Assembly: GCF_021390545.1 (NCBI RefSeq)
Contig: NZ_JAJUWR010000025.1
Location: 1-64,000 of the forward strand
DNA length: 64,000 bases
Source of the DNA: Algoriphagus sp. AGSA1
GTDB taxonomy: Bacteria; Bacteroidota; Bacteroidia; Cytophagales; Cyclobacteriaceae
Direction of reading: 5' to 3'
This document shows positions 1 to 9,134 of the stretch, piece after piece. Position numbers and translations under genes: made by a program. A model generated the notes under the pieces. That model did no database searches. It was not told where the DNA came from and saw only the letters and a program-made list of their open reading frames with translations. The stretch's first letter is position 1. Each line of letters begins with the position of its first letter.

Positions 1-36
1 GGAGAATCCCGATTCCTATAAAATTAAACGGTATTC

Positions 37-75
37 AAAAAAATAGAGGCCGAAATCAGGAAACCGGCCTCTATT
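37..75 (-). terminator. Rho-independent terminator, distal copy
   Basis: Arms 42-52 and 65-75 are perfectly complementary over 11 bp with a 12-nt loop. Read on the minus strand the stem is followed by seven T (37-43). It lies downstream of the minus-strand gene ending at 154. Confidence 0.7.
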
Positions 76-79
76 GAAT

Positions 80-124
80 AAAAAAGGCTGTCTTCAATTA
101 TCAAACATCAATATGAGACAGCCT
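80..124 (-). terminator. Rho-independent terminator, proximal copy
   Basis: Arms AGGCTGTCT (85-93) and AGACAGCCT (116-124) pair perfectly and are followed by a T-run on the minus strand. Together with the hairpin at 42-75 it gives two tandem terminators for the gene at 154-1059. Confidence 0.65.
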
Positions 125-153
125 CTTGTTTTATCTGGTTTCTAAAATTCCAG

Positions 154-1059
154 TCAAAAGAATTGCTTCATTTTTTCAAGTCCTGTATTAGCTACTTTTT
201 GGGCATCTTGGCCCCAATAGGTTTCGTTGAAAAGCTCCAGAGATAAGATTTTGTTGCCTCCCATAGCTTTTAGCGTAGCAGCTATTTCCTGCATGGGGGC
301 TATGCCATCCCCGGGATAAACCCGGTCACTATCCTTTTGTTCAAGTCTAGGTTTAGCCGTAAAATCATTCATATGGAAAACCTCGATAGCATTTCCGCTG
401 ATAAGCTTCAATCCTTCAAAACCTGATCCACCCCGGAACAAGTGATACACGTCTGGGAGAATCCTGGCATCAGGATCGTTGGCCGCCGCCGCAGTAGCCA
501 ATGCCTGTCCTAACTGATGAAAGGGTTCATAAGCCCCCCAAAACTCGAGTTGGGGCATAACCCCGGTTTTTCTTCCCAGGGCGATCAACCTTGCGTATTG
601 CTCACCGGCAGCAAGCAGGTCAATTGGGTTTGTGGCTCCGATTGCCGGAGCAGCCACCCGTTTACAGCCGATCTCGGCAAGCATACCCATTTCCTTTTCC
701 ATCTGCTCAAATCCCGCCTTGCTTTTGGTGGTTTCCTGAGCCATCCATGGTGCAAAACCTATTGCGTTTACCGGGATTATTTTCGCATCGTTAAAAAGTT
801 TTTTGAGAGAAGCCAAAGACTTCCCTGTTTGTAGATAAGCTTCAAGTTCTGAGATCCAGAGCTCTATTCCATCGTATCCAGCTTTGGCCGCTACCTCTAT
901 GATCTTTGGTAGATTCAGTTTTTGACCTCGTAAAGTACTGGTGTTTAAAGAAAATAGTAGCGTTGCGTCTTTCTTTTTCGTAGAGGAGGCAAATGCCGGT
1001 GTCAATGGAAGAGTGGCTGCTCCAAGAGCAATAGTTTTTAATAAATTTCTTCTATTCAT
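154..1059 (-). CDS. Sugar phosphate isomerase/epimerase (xylose isomerase-like TIM barrel), exported
   Basis: A 301-aa protein with an export signal at residues 1-25 (MNRRNLLKTIALGAATLPL, a short twin-arginine-like start ending near AFA). The mature part reads as an AP-endonuclease-2/xylose-isomerase-like TIM barrel: AGYDGIELWISELEAY early, then QLEFWGAY, LPDVYHLFRGG, FHMNDF and a C-terminal LSLELFNETYW, which supply the acidic and His residues that usually bind a divalent metal. Family members isomerise or epimerise sugars or hydroxypyruvate; the substrate cannot be read here. It stands alone on the minus strand with two terminators downstream. Confidence 0.8.
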   Translation of the reverse strand: MNRRNLLKTIALGAATLPLTPAFASSTKKKDATLLFSLNTSTLRGQKLNLPKIIEVAAKAGYDGIELWISELEAYLQTGKSLASLKKLFNDAKIIPVNAIGFAPWMAQETTKSKAGFEQMEKEMGMLAEIGCKRVAAPAIGATNPIDLLAAGEQYARLIALGRKTGVMPQLEFWGAYEPFHQLGQALATAAAANDPDARILPDVYHLFRGGSGFEGLKLISGNAIEVFHMNDFTAKPRLEQKDSDRVYPGDGIAPMQEIAATLKAMGGNKILSLELFNETYWGQDAQKVANTGLEKMKQFF

Positions 1060-1170
1060 TTTAGGTTAATTGAAATTTTGAGAACTTTAGTCCATTTAAA
1101 TACTGTATTTACCGTTCAGACTATTCTTGACTAGAGAGAACATAAACTAATCTAGTATAGTACTTAACAT

Positions 1171-1893
1171 ATGCTAAAAATAACCTTTTTTGTACCTTTT
1201 CTTCTGTTTTTTGTCAGTGCTTCCCAGTCGTTTGGGCAGACAGAAACCTATTTGTCTTTATACAAAGATCAGTTGCCCTTTTTTCAAGAGCTCATCACTG
1301 GTGGACAGTTTAAGGAGCCTTCTTTAAGCCATGTGGGCGACCCATATTATCTGGATAGGAAATTTGGAGAAGGTAGTCTTTCAATCAATAGGATCACCTA
1401 TACCGAAGTACCTCTTCTCTATGATCAATACGCAGACGTAGTAGTCACTTTTCATCCTGTTTATCGGCAGAAAATCCTGATCAAGCCTGAGAAAATCGAA
1501 GAATTTGATTTTGAAAATGGTGATTTGTTCAGGGCTTTTAGCGGTAATGACAGCTATGCCCACCACAAGAATGGGTTTTATCGTGTGGTGAAAGATGGGG
1601 AGCTAAAGGTGTTGAAGAAGCATTATAAATACTTGGAATCTGTGAAAGAGGTGGGGAAATATACCCATCGGTACGTTGAAAGCTCCGATTATTTTTACTG
1701 GTACAAAGGTGAGTTTATCTTGATACGCAAGAAAAAACAGGCAATTCAAAGCCTAGGGTTCAAAAAGCGGGATGTGAAAAAGCATTTTAGGGAAAAATCA
1801 CTCTATTTTTCCATGGATAAGGAAAAGTATATAGTAGAATTGGCTTCCTTCAGGGAAAGCAAGGCTGACACTTTTAAAGGATTTGCGAAATGA
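1171..1893 (+). CDS. Secreted hypothetical protein
   Basis: A 240-aa protein with a signal peptide (about residues 1-22, ending SQSFGQ). I do not recognise a family. The mature part is rich in aromatic and charged residues, with a basic C-terminal segment near 185-210 (repeated RKKK/KKR). Its stop overlaps the start of the TonB receptor by 4 nt (ATGA), so it is translationally coupled and is the first gene of that operon. A role linked to the receptor is inference from position only. Confidence 0.6.
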   Translation: MLKITFFVPFLLFFVSASQSFGQTETYLSLYKDQLPFFQELITGGQFKEPSLSHVGDPYYLDRKFGEGSLSINRITYTEVPLLYDQYADVVVTFHPVYRQKILIKPEKIEEFDFENGDLFRAFSGNDSYAHHKNGFYRVVKDGELKVLKKHYKYLESVKEVGKYTHRYVESSDYFYWYKGEFILIRKKKQAIQSLGFKKRDVKKHFREKSLYFSMDKEKYIVELASFRESKADTFKGFAK

Positions 1894-4625
1894 AAAAACT
1901 TTTACTATTAGTGCTGTTTAGCTCTTTTTTTGGTGGTCTAAATGCCCAGACAACGAACTCCAAGGTGACGGGGATGTTCTTGGGATTGTCCTTTGAACGT
2001 TTTGTTCAAAGAATAGAATCGGAAACTGATTTTACTTTTTACTACAAAGCTGAGGATGTAGAAACCATACAAGTCAATCTACGGGCTGACAACTCGGATA
2101 TAAAATTGATTTTGGATGAGATATTTGAGGGGGCTGGATTAAGTTACATCATAGATTCCTCTAATAGAATTTGGGTAAGTAGGGACAAAAAAATCCAGAT
2201 TGAATTTCCGGCTGGTTATTTTCAGGTTCAGGAAAGACAGGATAAACTTGCCAATCCCGGTGATTCCTTAAGCGCTTTTGATAAAAATAAACTTTTTACC
2301 ATAGGTAGGGCTTCAGACAATCCGCAATCCAAAACCGCAGTACTCAGTGGTGTGGTGACAAGTATAGAATCCGGGAAGCCTATGAATGGTGCGGTCGTCT
2401 TGGAAAAAATCAATTATAGTCAGGCGGTCACTGGTCAGGACGGAACCTATCATCTGACCCTGCCTAAGGGCAGACATACCCTATGGGTACAGAATATCGG
2501 AGGTTTTCAGGAACAGCGTCAGATTGACCTGAAAGGAGACGGAGTGCTGAACATGAGCATAGAAGAGACTATCCTTTCGCTGGATGAAGTGATAGTGAGT
2601 TCCGGAGCGCTTTCGAACGTGAAGAAATTGGACATGGGAGTACAATCCATCAGCATTGCTGAGGTGAAGAGGCTTCCTGCCGTGATGGGTGAAGTAGATG
2701 TGTTGAAGGGGATTTTGATTATGCCGGGTGTGAATACTGTGGGGGAAGCCACTTCCGGCTTTAATGTGCGTGGAGGTGCCGCAGACCAAAATCTGATTCT
2801 CTATGGCAATTCCACGATTTTTAATCCTACCCATGCATTTGGGTTTTTCTCAGCCTTCAATGCGGATATGGTAAGCGGGGCAGAACTTTATAAAGGATCT
2901 ATTCCTGTAAATTATGGAGGCAGGCTTTCCTCGGTGTTACAGGTGGATCCTAATTTCGGGAAATCCGAAAAAATAGGAGGATCTGGAGGAATTGGAATAT
3001 TGACCAGTAGATTGAGTTTGGATGGTCCTATCGGAGAGAAAACCAGATTTATGCTTGGTGGGCGAACCACCTACTCAAATTGGGCTCTGGACTTGCTTGA
3101 CGAGGAAGCAGATCTAAATGACAGTAGAATTACTTTTTATGACATTAATGCGAATATTCAGCATATCATAAATGATAAGAATACGCTGGAGTTAACCGCT
3201 TATTTAAGCCAGGATGATTTTAGGTTTGACCCGGATACCACCTATTCTTATCAGAACATCAATGTGGCTCTAGGGTGGAAGCATTTTTTCAATGATAATC
3301 TGGAAGGGAGATTCACAGCAGGCAGTGACAATTATGAGTTTGGGATAATCGGGCAAGACAATCCTCTCAACTCATTTAATTTCAGTTTTGATGTGCAGCA
3401 GCTATTTCTTAAAGCCGATTTTGAATACAGGAAAAGCGAAAGACATATTATGACTTTTGGTGTTCATGGCATACAGTATAAATTGAACCCTGGACAAAAT
3501 ATGCCTTATGGGCCAGAATCGATTGTGATAGAAAAGAACCTGGAGGAAGAAAACGCACGGGAAATGTCGGTGTATTTTGGGGATGAATTTACAGTTTCTG
3601 AGCGATTGTCATTGAGCTATGGAGGTAGGTATATGTTATATCAATTACTGGGACCAAGCACGGTAAACCTTTACGTGGATGGTGCGCCCTTTACGGAGAG
3701 TAATGTGATCGGAGAGGAAACTTACGCCTCCAGCGAGACCGTAAAAACTTACCATGGCCCAGAATTCCGGGTTTCCGCACGTTATACCTTGGACAACAAA
3801 TCCTCGGTCAAAGCAGGGTTCAACACCATGAGGCAGAATATCCATTTATTGTCTAATACCGCTGCAATTGCCCCCACTGATTCCTGGAAATTGAGCGATA
3901 CATATATCAAACCTCAGACTGGCGGACAGGCTTCCGTAGGATACTATCGCAACCTTGCCAAAAATAAACTGGAGTTTTCTACGGAGGTTTATTATCGCTA
4001 TATGGCAAATCTGCTTGATTACCGTTCAGGAGCCAATATTGTCCTCAACGACAATGTAGAGCAGGATGTCTTAAATTCAGATGGTAAAGCATATGGTGTG
4101 GAGTTTCTGCTCAGAAAAAGCACAGGTTTGCTGCAAGGGTCATTGGCCTATACCTATTCCCGCTCGCTGATCAGGACATCAGACGAACCCAGTGTGGAGA
4201 AAATAAATGAGGGGGACTATTATTCGAGCAATTTTGACCAGCCGCATCATGTGGTTCTAACTGCCAACTATGAGGTAAGTAAGCGGGTGAACACATCCTT
4301 GAATTTGAACTATAGTACAGGCAGGCCGATTACTTTGCCCATCTCAAAGTTTGATTATGCAGGTTCTGAGCGTGTTTATTTTTCTGAGAGAAATGCCTAT
4401 CGAATCCCTGATTATTTCAGAATGGATTTTTCCGTTAACCTTGAAGGAAGCCACAAGGTCAAAAAGCTTGCCCATTCATCCTGGTCTCTTGGTGTATATA
4501 ACATGCTTGGAAGAAGTAATCCCTATTCAGTGTATTATACTCCTGTAGAAGGTCAATTGAGGGGATATCAGCTATCGATATTCGCAAGGCCCATTCCATA
4601 CCTTACCTATAATTTCCGCTTCTGA
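1890..4625 (+). CDS. TonB-dependent receptor with STN and CarboxypepD_reg-like domains
   Basis: A 911-aa outer membrane receptor. Order: signal peptide (1-19), secretin/TonB short N-terminal (STN) domain at about 30-100, CarboxypepD_reg-like beta-sandwich at about 150-230 (VLSGVVTSIESGKPMNGAVV), plug at about 240-350 (FNVRGGAADQNLILYG, YKGSIPVNYGGRLSSVL), then a beta-barrel ending YLTYNFRF. An STN domain suggests either signalling to an anti-sigma factor or the SusC-like architecture of Bacteroidota; no sigma/anti-sigma pair is adjacent. It overlaps the upstream gene by 4 nt and ends 1 nt into the DUF4249 gene, so the set is one operon. Ligand unknown. Confidence 0.9.
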   Translation: MKKLLLLVLFSSFFGGLNAQTTNSKVTGMFLGLSFERFVQRIESETDFTFYYKAEDVETIQVNLRADNSDIKLILDEIFEGAGLSYIIDSSNRIWVSRDKKIQIEFPAGYFQVQERQDKLANPGDSLSAFDKNKLFTIGRASDNPQSKTAVLSGVVTSIESGKPMNGAVVLEKINYSQAVTGQDGTYHLTLPKGRHTLWVQNIGGFQEQRQIDLKGDGVLNMSIEETILSLDEVIVSSGALSNVKKLDMGVQSISIAEVKRLPAVMGEVDVLKGILIMPGVNTVGEATSGFNVRGGAADQNLILYGNSTIFNPTHAFGFFSAFNADMVSGAELYKGSIPVNYGGRLSSVLQVDPNFGKSEKIGGSGGIGILTSRLSLDGPIGEKTRFMLGGRTTYSNWALDLLDEEADLNDSRITFYDINANIQHIINDKNTLELTAYLSQDDFRFDPDTTYSYQNINVALGWKHFFNDNLEGRFTAGSDNYEFGIIGQDNPLNSFNFSFDVQQLFLKADFEYRKSERHIMTFGVHGIQYKLNPGQNMPYGPESIVIEKNLEEENAREMSVYFGDEFTVSERLSLSYGGRYMLYQLLGPSTVNLYVDGAPFTESNVIGEETYASSETVKTYHGPEFRVSARYTLDNKSSVKAGFNTMRQNIHLLSNTAAIAPTDSWKLSDTYIKPQTGGQASVGYYRNLAKNKLEFSTEVYYRYMANLLDYRSGANIVLNDNVEQDVLNSDGKAYGVEFLLRKSTGLLQGSLAYTYSRSLIRTSDEPSVEKINEGDYYSSNFDQPHHVVLTANYEVSKRVNTSLNLNYSTGRPITLPISKFDYAGSERVYFSERNAYRIPDYFRMDFSVNLEGSHKVKKLAHSSWSLGVYNMLGRSNPYSVYYTPVEGQLRGYQLSIFARPIPYLTYNFRF

Positions 4626-5779
4626 TGAAGAGATTGATTCCAGTTATATTTTTCTGTTTGCTATGGATTAGTGCCTGTAGAGAGCCTTTTGATCCGGACT
4701 TAAAACCAACTGATCTCACAGTGCTAATCGTAGAAGGCTATTTGGATACGGAAGGATTGCCTAGTACCTTAAAATTGAGTTATTCCAGGAATATTAAGAC
4801 AGAAGATGATTTCACACCTGACTATCCCGGGGCAATAGTTTCTCTTAGGTCGGAATCGGGTGTGGTCTATCCACTCACTGATTTGGGGTTTGGGGAATTT
4901 GAGTTTGCGCATGATATTCCTGAAGATGAATCATACAGGCTTTATATTTCCACCAATGATGGCAAAAGCTATACTTCGGATTTGCTAAAACCAATCCTTA
5001 CCCCTGATATAATTGACGTTGGGTTTGAAAGGAATGAACAGGGAGCAGAGATCTACTTGACAACCAGAGGGGATGAGAATGCCGACGATTTTCTATGGAC
5101 TTATGAAGAGACTTATGCGTTTCGACCTAAAATCTCCTCCTCTTTTAAATACGATCCTGAATTGAATGATGTAGTCACCCGAAACCAAGATGAACGTACG
5201 AACATGTGTTATAGGGGCTCTGTGAGTTCGGACCTGATATTGGAAACATCCTCACGTTTTGAGAACCAGTTTGTTTTTAGACAATCCATTGCCCATATTA
5301 AACAAGGCGATGAGCGGCTTTCTGTGCGATATAGTATTTTGATTTCTCAAAAGGCTTTGGATAGTAAAGCCTCGGAGTTTTGGGAAATCCTCAGAAGGAA
5401 TACCGATGATATCGGCTCTATTTTCAGCCCATTGCCATCCAACATAAGTGGAAATATCAAGAATGATCAAGACCCTTCCGTACCGGTGGTGGGATATGTA
5501 AGCCTAGGCACAGTGAAACAGAAAAGGTTATTTGTCGATGTAAGAGATGTGGCACCCTGGATAGCAGATGTGCCGGATTACTATAATTGTTTTGTGGAGC
5601 CAGATACAGTCTTGGCCGCTGATTATGGACTTTCCTTTGGGGGAGGGAGCTTTGTGCCTGTAGTTCCTATTTACCCTGAAAACGGATTTGCTCCTATAGG
5701 ATATCAAGGAGCGATCAGGAGATGTACGGATTGTACGCTGAGAGGTACTAATGTTAAACCTGATTTCTGGGAAGATTAA
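4625..5779 (+). CDS. DUF4249 family lipoprotein
   Basis: A 384-aa protein with a lipobox (WISAC, Cys18). The N-terminus of the mature part (FDPDLKPTDLTVLIVEGYL, then LKLSYSRNI) is characteristic of DUF4249 proteins, which in Bacteroidota are commonly encoded directly after TonB receptors. Four cysteines lie near the C-terminus (YNCF, RRCTDCTL). The start codon overlaps the TonB receptor stop, indicating coupling. It is probably the surface or periplasmic partner of the receptor; this role is inferred from context. Confidence 0.88.
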   Translation: MKRLIPVIFFCLLWISACREPFDPDLKPTDLTVLIVEGYLDTEGLPSTLKLSYSRNIKTEDDFTPDYPGAIVSLRSESGVVYPLTDLGFGEFEFAHDIPEDESYRLYISTNDGKSYTSDLLKPILTPDIIDVGFERNEQGAEIYLTTRGDENADDFLWTYEETYAFRPKISSSFKYDPELNDVVTRNQDERTNMCYRGSVSSDLILETSSRFENQFVFRQSIAHIKQGDERLSVRYSILISQKALDSKASEFWEILRRNTDDIGSIFSPLPSNISGNIKNDQDPSVPVVGYVSLGTVKQKRLFVDVRDVAPWIADVPDYYNCFVEPDTVLAADYGLSFGGGSFVPVVPIYPENGFAPIGYQGAIRRCTDCTLRGTNVKPDFWED

Positions 5780-5780
5780 T

Positions 5781-7397
5781 ATGAGACTATTACACAAATT
5801 TCTAGCAGTTTTCATCGTGGGTTTCTTGGTATATCAGGATGTCTGCGGTCAATTGGTTGGAAATGAAAAAATAGGGTTTACAATTCCCAAAACGATTTAT
5901 TTTGGCGGAGAGCGTATATGGATTTCCAGTCAAGCTATGCGCGATGATGGCCCCACGGAGTCCAAAATCATCTATGCCGAGCTTTTAAACCGGTACAATG
6001 AGTCCGTGGCGGTGGCAAAAATGCCCTTGGAAAATGGCCGGAGTCTTAACTTTCTTCAGTTGCCTGCAAATCTGCCCTCTGATCATTATTTGCTCAGGGT
6101 ATTCACTAGGGTAAGCCCCTATCAGGATTTGGAAGAGGGGTTGGTTCAGCAATTTGTTACCGTATTCAATAGGACTGTGCCTCCGGCAGTGGTTCCAGAG
6201 CGAAAGTCTGCTACGGCTCCCGCAGCGAACAGCAATGCATTATTATCTCGGGAGGCGGTGAGGTCTGGGGAAAATCTTACTATTGACCTGCCCTCGGGAG
6301 AGGAAGTCGTGGAGGTTAGTGTTGCTACAGGTAATCCATTCCTCATGGTTCAGGGAATGATTTCCTCTTCAGCTGCCTATGAGTCCATAGATCAACATAA
6401 ACTAGTCCCTGAACTTTTTGGACATATAGTCGAGGCAAAGGTGGAACGTGCATCGGTAGATACTTCTCAATTATATTATCTCTCTCTGCACGGGGACAAG
6501 TCGGCACTTTTTACCGACCGGCCGGATGCTGAGGGTTCTATGTATTTTGACGCAGGAGGGATGAAGCATTGGGAATTCCTTGTTGCCCAGGCTAATAGCA
6601 ACAAGAGCTTGTTGGATTTTCAGATAGTTTCTCCTGCTCCGGTCACCCACTTCAAGAAAAGTTTTGTGTTCCCAGAGTTGGAAATTATGCCTGCTGACCA
6701 AGAACTGCTGGAGAGCCTGCTGAAGGGCGGGCAGGTGGAAGGATATTTTGTGAATGAATTTGATGCCAGTTTGTTTCCCGTTGTCACAGGTTTTACCGTA
6801 GATCGCACTTACCTGTTGGATGATTATACCCGTTTTGAAAGTGTATCCACGGTGATCAAGGAGTACGTGCCGGAGGTAAGACAAAGGACTGTCAAGAAAA
6901 GGAAGGAATTCCGTGTGTTGGATGAGGTATTGGACGCTGGATTTGACTCCAATCCTTTGATGTTGATTGATGCCTTACCTGTATTTGATTCTGATATGTT
7001 GGCGGCATTTGATCCAGCTGGTTTCGAGAAACTGGAAATACTTATGCGCACCTTTTTCTTAAATGAGGAGAAGTTCCCGGGTGTAATTGCTTTTAGTTCG
7101 TATAACAATGATTTTGGAGGGTTTCCAATCCCTTCGAATGCAATATACTTGGATTATCAAGGGATCCAACCTAGGATAGCATCAGCAGAATATTTGTTTG
7201 ACGCCCCAAAGGCGGCTCAGAAAATAATGGACTGGAGGACAGTGCTCTATTGGTCTGAAACCAAAGCTGCTCCCGTTAAGGCTGGTCCGTTGGAAATTAA
7301 GGCTCCTGATCTAATCGGGAAATTTCATGTAAAAGTGAAAACAGTCACCCCTACAGGAGATATCAATGTATATTACCAGGTATTCGAGGTAAACTAA
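5781..7397 (+). CDS. Secreted protein with plug-like C-terminal domain, partner of TonB receptor
   Basis: The start is set at the ATG at 5781, one nt after the previous stop, because it gives a proper signal peptide (MRLLHKFLAVFIVGFLVYQ); an upstream in-frame codon at 5751 would overlap the DUF4249 gene. This leaves 538 aa. The N-terminal part resembles the extended beta domains (MG2-like) seen in Bacteroidota proteins beside TonB receptors. Around residues 380-470 there is a plug-like stretch (PLMLIDALPVFDSD, then GFEKLEILMRTF and PGVIAF), like the TonB plug, but no barrel follows. Last gene of the operon that begins at 1171. Confidence 0.65.
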   Translation: MRLLHKFLAVFIVGFLVYQDVCGQLVGNEKIGFTIPKTIYFGGERIWISSQAMRDDGPTESKIIYAELLNRYNESVAVAKMPLENGRSLNFLQLPANLPSDHYLLRVFTRVSPYQDLEEGLVQQFVTVFNRTVPPAVVPERKSATAPAANSNALLSREAVRSGENLTIDLPSGEEVVEVSVATGNPFLMVQGMISSSAAYESIDQHKLVPELFGHIVEAKVERASVDTSQLYYLSLHGDKSALFTDRPDAEGSMYFDAGGMKHWEFLVAQANSNKSLLDFQIVSPAPVTHFKKSFVFPELEIMPADQELLESLLKGGQVEGYFVNEFDASLFPVVTGFTVDRTYLLDDYTRFESVSTVIKEYVPEVRQRTVKKRKEFRVLDEVLDAGFDSNPLMLIDALPVFDSDMLAAFDPAGFEKLEILMRTFFLNEEKFPGVIAFSSYNNDFGGFPIPSNAIYLDYQGIQPRIASAEYLFDAPKAAQKIMDWRTVLYWSETKAAPVKAGPLEIKAPDLIGKFHVKVKTVTPTGDINVYYQVFEVN

Positions 7398-7406
7398 AAG
7401 TCTGAT

Positions 7407-9062
7407 TTAGCCTTTTTTAGGTTTAAGTTCCTGTTGGACGAAATCATGGACTTTTGCTTCATAGCCACCTTTGTACTCAGGAATCATGGTCTTTTTTTCA
7501 GGAAAAGATTCCATGTGCAAGGTTTGGGTAGGGAAGGCAAACCGTACCCCTATCGAATTGGCCAATTTGACAATCTGGATTAAAATTTCATGCCTACAGG
7601 TGAGCTCTTCGCCCCAGGTAGGGACTTCAAAGAAAATATAGAACATAATATCCTGACTAAATGAAGACAGGTTGTTGAAATAAACATGGTAGGCATCTTT
7701 TCTTGTACGGGGATGTGCTAAGACGATCTCCCGTAATCCTTTTACAAATTCCTCAATCAGCGCAGGTGGCGTATCGTAGGTAATGGTAAGTGTAGTGTAG
7801 AACCTTCTGTATTGACGTAGCCCGTGATTGTCCAAGATAGCATCGGCGATTTTTCCGTTTGGAACGTACATTAGTGAGTTTCGAAATGTACGTACCCTGG
7901 TAGATCTGAACCCTACTTCTTCCACTGTCCCATCAATATCTCCTGAAGTAATCCAGTCACCCACCTGAAATGGCTTATCTATGAAAATCATAACGGATCC
8001 AAAGAAGTTTTTGATGGTATCCTGAGCTGCCAGAGCGATGGCTACACCGCCTATGGATAGCCCTGTGAGAAATGGGATAATGTCAAGATTGAGCCCGTCT
8101 CTAAGGATGAACATGGTGCCAACGATGATCACAAATGCTTTTAGTGTCTTGCGCATCAATGGTACCAATTGATCATCTAAGGTGGATTCGGTTTTGGTTG
8201 CCAATTTGGCGAAATAGGCAGCTACCACATCGGACAGCTTGTAGAAAATGACAGTGATCAGGAATGGCTTGAGTGTACGCAGCACCACTAGGATCCACGA
8301 CCATATCTCTATAGGTAGCTGTAAGACCCGGATGAATAGGGAGAGTAAAACTACGATCAGGTAGATGCTGATCACTCTTGCCACGGGCAGGATATAATCT
8401 TCGCCTACTTTGCCATAGCCATACCTCTTAAAGAGATAAAGCATCAGTTTATCCACCACCAAAGTGAAAAGCCAATGCGAGAAAAAAATCAATAACAGAA
8501 GAATAAATAAACCCACCAATTGCCATAAATGAAGGCCTAAATATTCCTCATTACCGATTTTTGGTAGAATATTCAATAGCTTGGCAGTGCCGTAGGGGTA
8601 TGTTTCGGAGTGGAGATCTTCTATCTGACTGACACTGAAGGCGGAAAATTTCCAATTATTCCCCTTTTTTTGAAGAAATACTCCGGGTAGCTTTTTTTTG
8701 TCGAAATAATAGATGTTTTCACTGGCTCCGGAGACACTGTCCTGGTAGTTTTGCTCATTGGGGATTTCATTAACCCGCACTACTATTCCCTTTCCTTCAA
8801 AGATCTGCTTTAGTTTTACCGCTAATTTCTGCCCATCCATTGACTGGACATCAGAGAGATCCAAAGCCTTGGACGCATTTTCAGGTTTATAATTCCCTTC
8901 TTCCAGGTTGTAAAAAAAGGTAAGCGTGGTATGATAGGGAGAGGTCAGGTTCAAGGAGTTGCCTACTTCATGCACCTGTTTTGAATCGGTTATTAATTGG
9001 GCGGAAACAGGAGGGCTCATCCAAAGCAGCAATGAGAATAGGAGGATGTACTTTTTCAGCAT
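7407..9062 (-). CDS. Mechanosensitive ion channel, MscS family
   Basis: A 551-aa protein with a signal peptide, a periplasmic N-terminal domain of about 160 aa, several membrane segments between about 185 and 340, and the MscS pore helix with small-residue packing (GLSIGGVAIALAAQD). The following segment (FIDKPFQVGDWITSGDIDG) is the canonical MscS beta domain entry, with TRVRTFRNSLMYVPNG after it. Such channels release solutes on hypo-osmotic shock. It is longer than E. coli MscS (286 aa) because of the N-terminal extension. It converges on the plus-strand operon, with only 9 nt between stops. Confidence 0.9.
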   Translation of the reverse strand: MLKKYILLFSLLLWMSPPVSAQLITDSKQVHEVGNSLNLTSPYHTTLTFFYNLEEGNYKPENASKALDLSDVQSMDGQKLAVKLKQIFEGKGIVVRVNEIPNEQNYQDSVSGASENIYYFDKKKLPGVFLQKKGNNWKFSAFSVSQIEDLHSETYPYGTAKLLNILPKIGNEEYLGLHLWQLVGLFILLLLIFFSHWLFTLVVDKLMLYLFKRYGYGKVGEDYILPVARVISIYLIVVLLSLFIRVLQLPIEIWSWILVVLRTLKPFLITVIFYKLSDVVAAYFAKLATKTESTLDDQLVPLMRKTLKAFVIIVGTMFILRDGLNLDIIPFLTGLSIGGVAIALAAQDTIKNFFGSVMIFIDKPFQVGDWITSGDIDGTVEEVGFRSTRVRTFRNSLMYVPNGKIADAILDNHGLRQYRRFYTTLTITYDTPPALIEEFVKGLREIVLAHPRTRKDAYHVYFNNLSSFSQDIMFYIFFEVPTWGEELTCRHEILIQIVKLANSIGVRFAFPTQTLHMESFPEKKTMIPEYKGGYEAKVHDFVQQELKPKKG

Positions 9063-9134
9063 TTATATATATTCTGGGGGATTTTTTGCAAGGTAGCCAT
9101 TCATCAGGCTAAGCCAAAGAAAACAAGGGAGAGG

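Noticed and set aside
5528-5815. 95-codon minus-strand frame over the DUF4249 3' end
   Set aside because: Antisense shadow; no conserved features.
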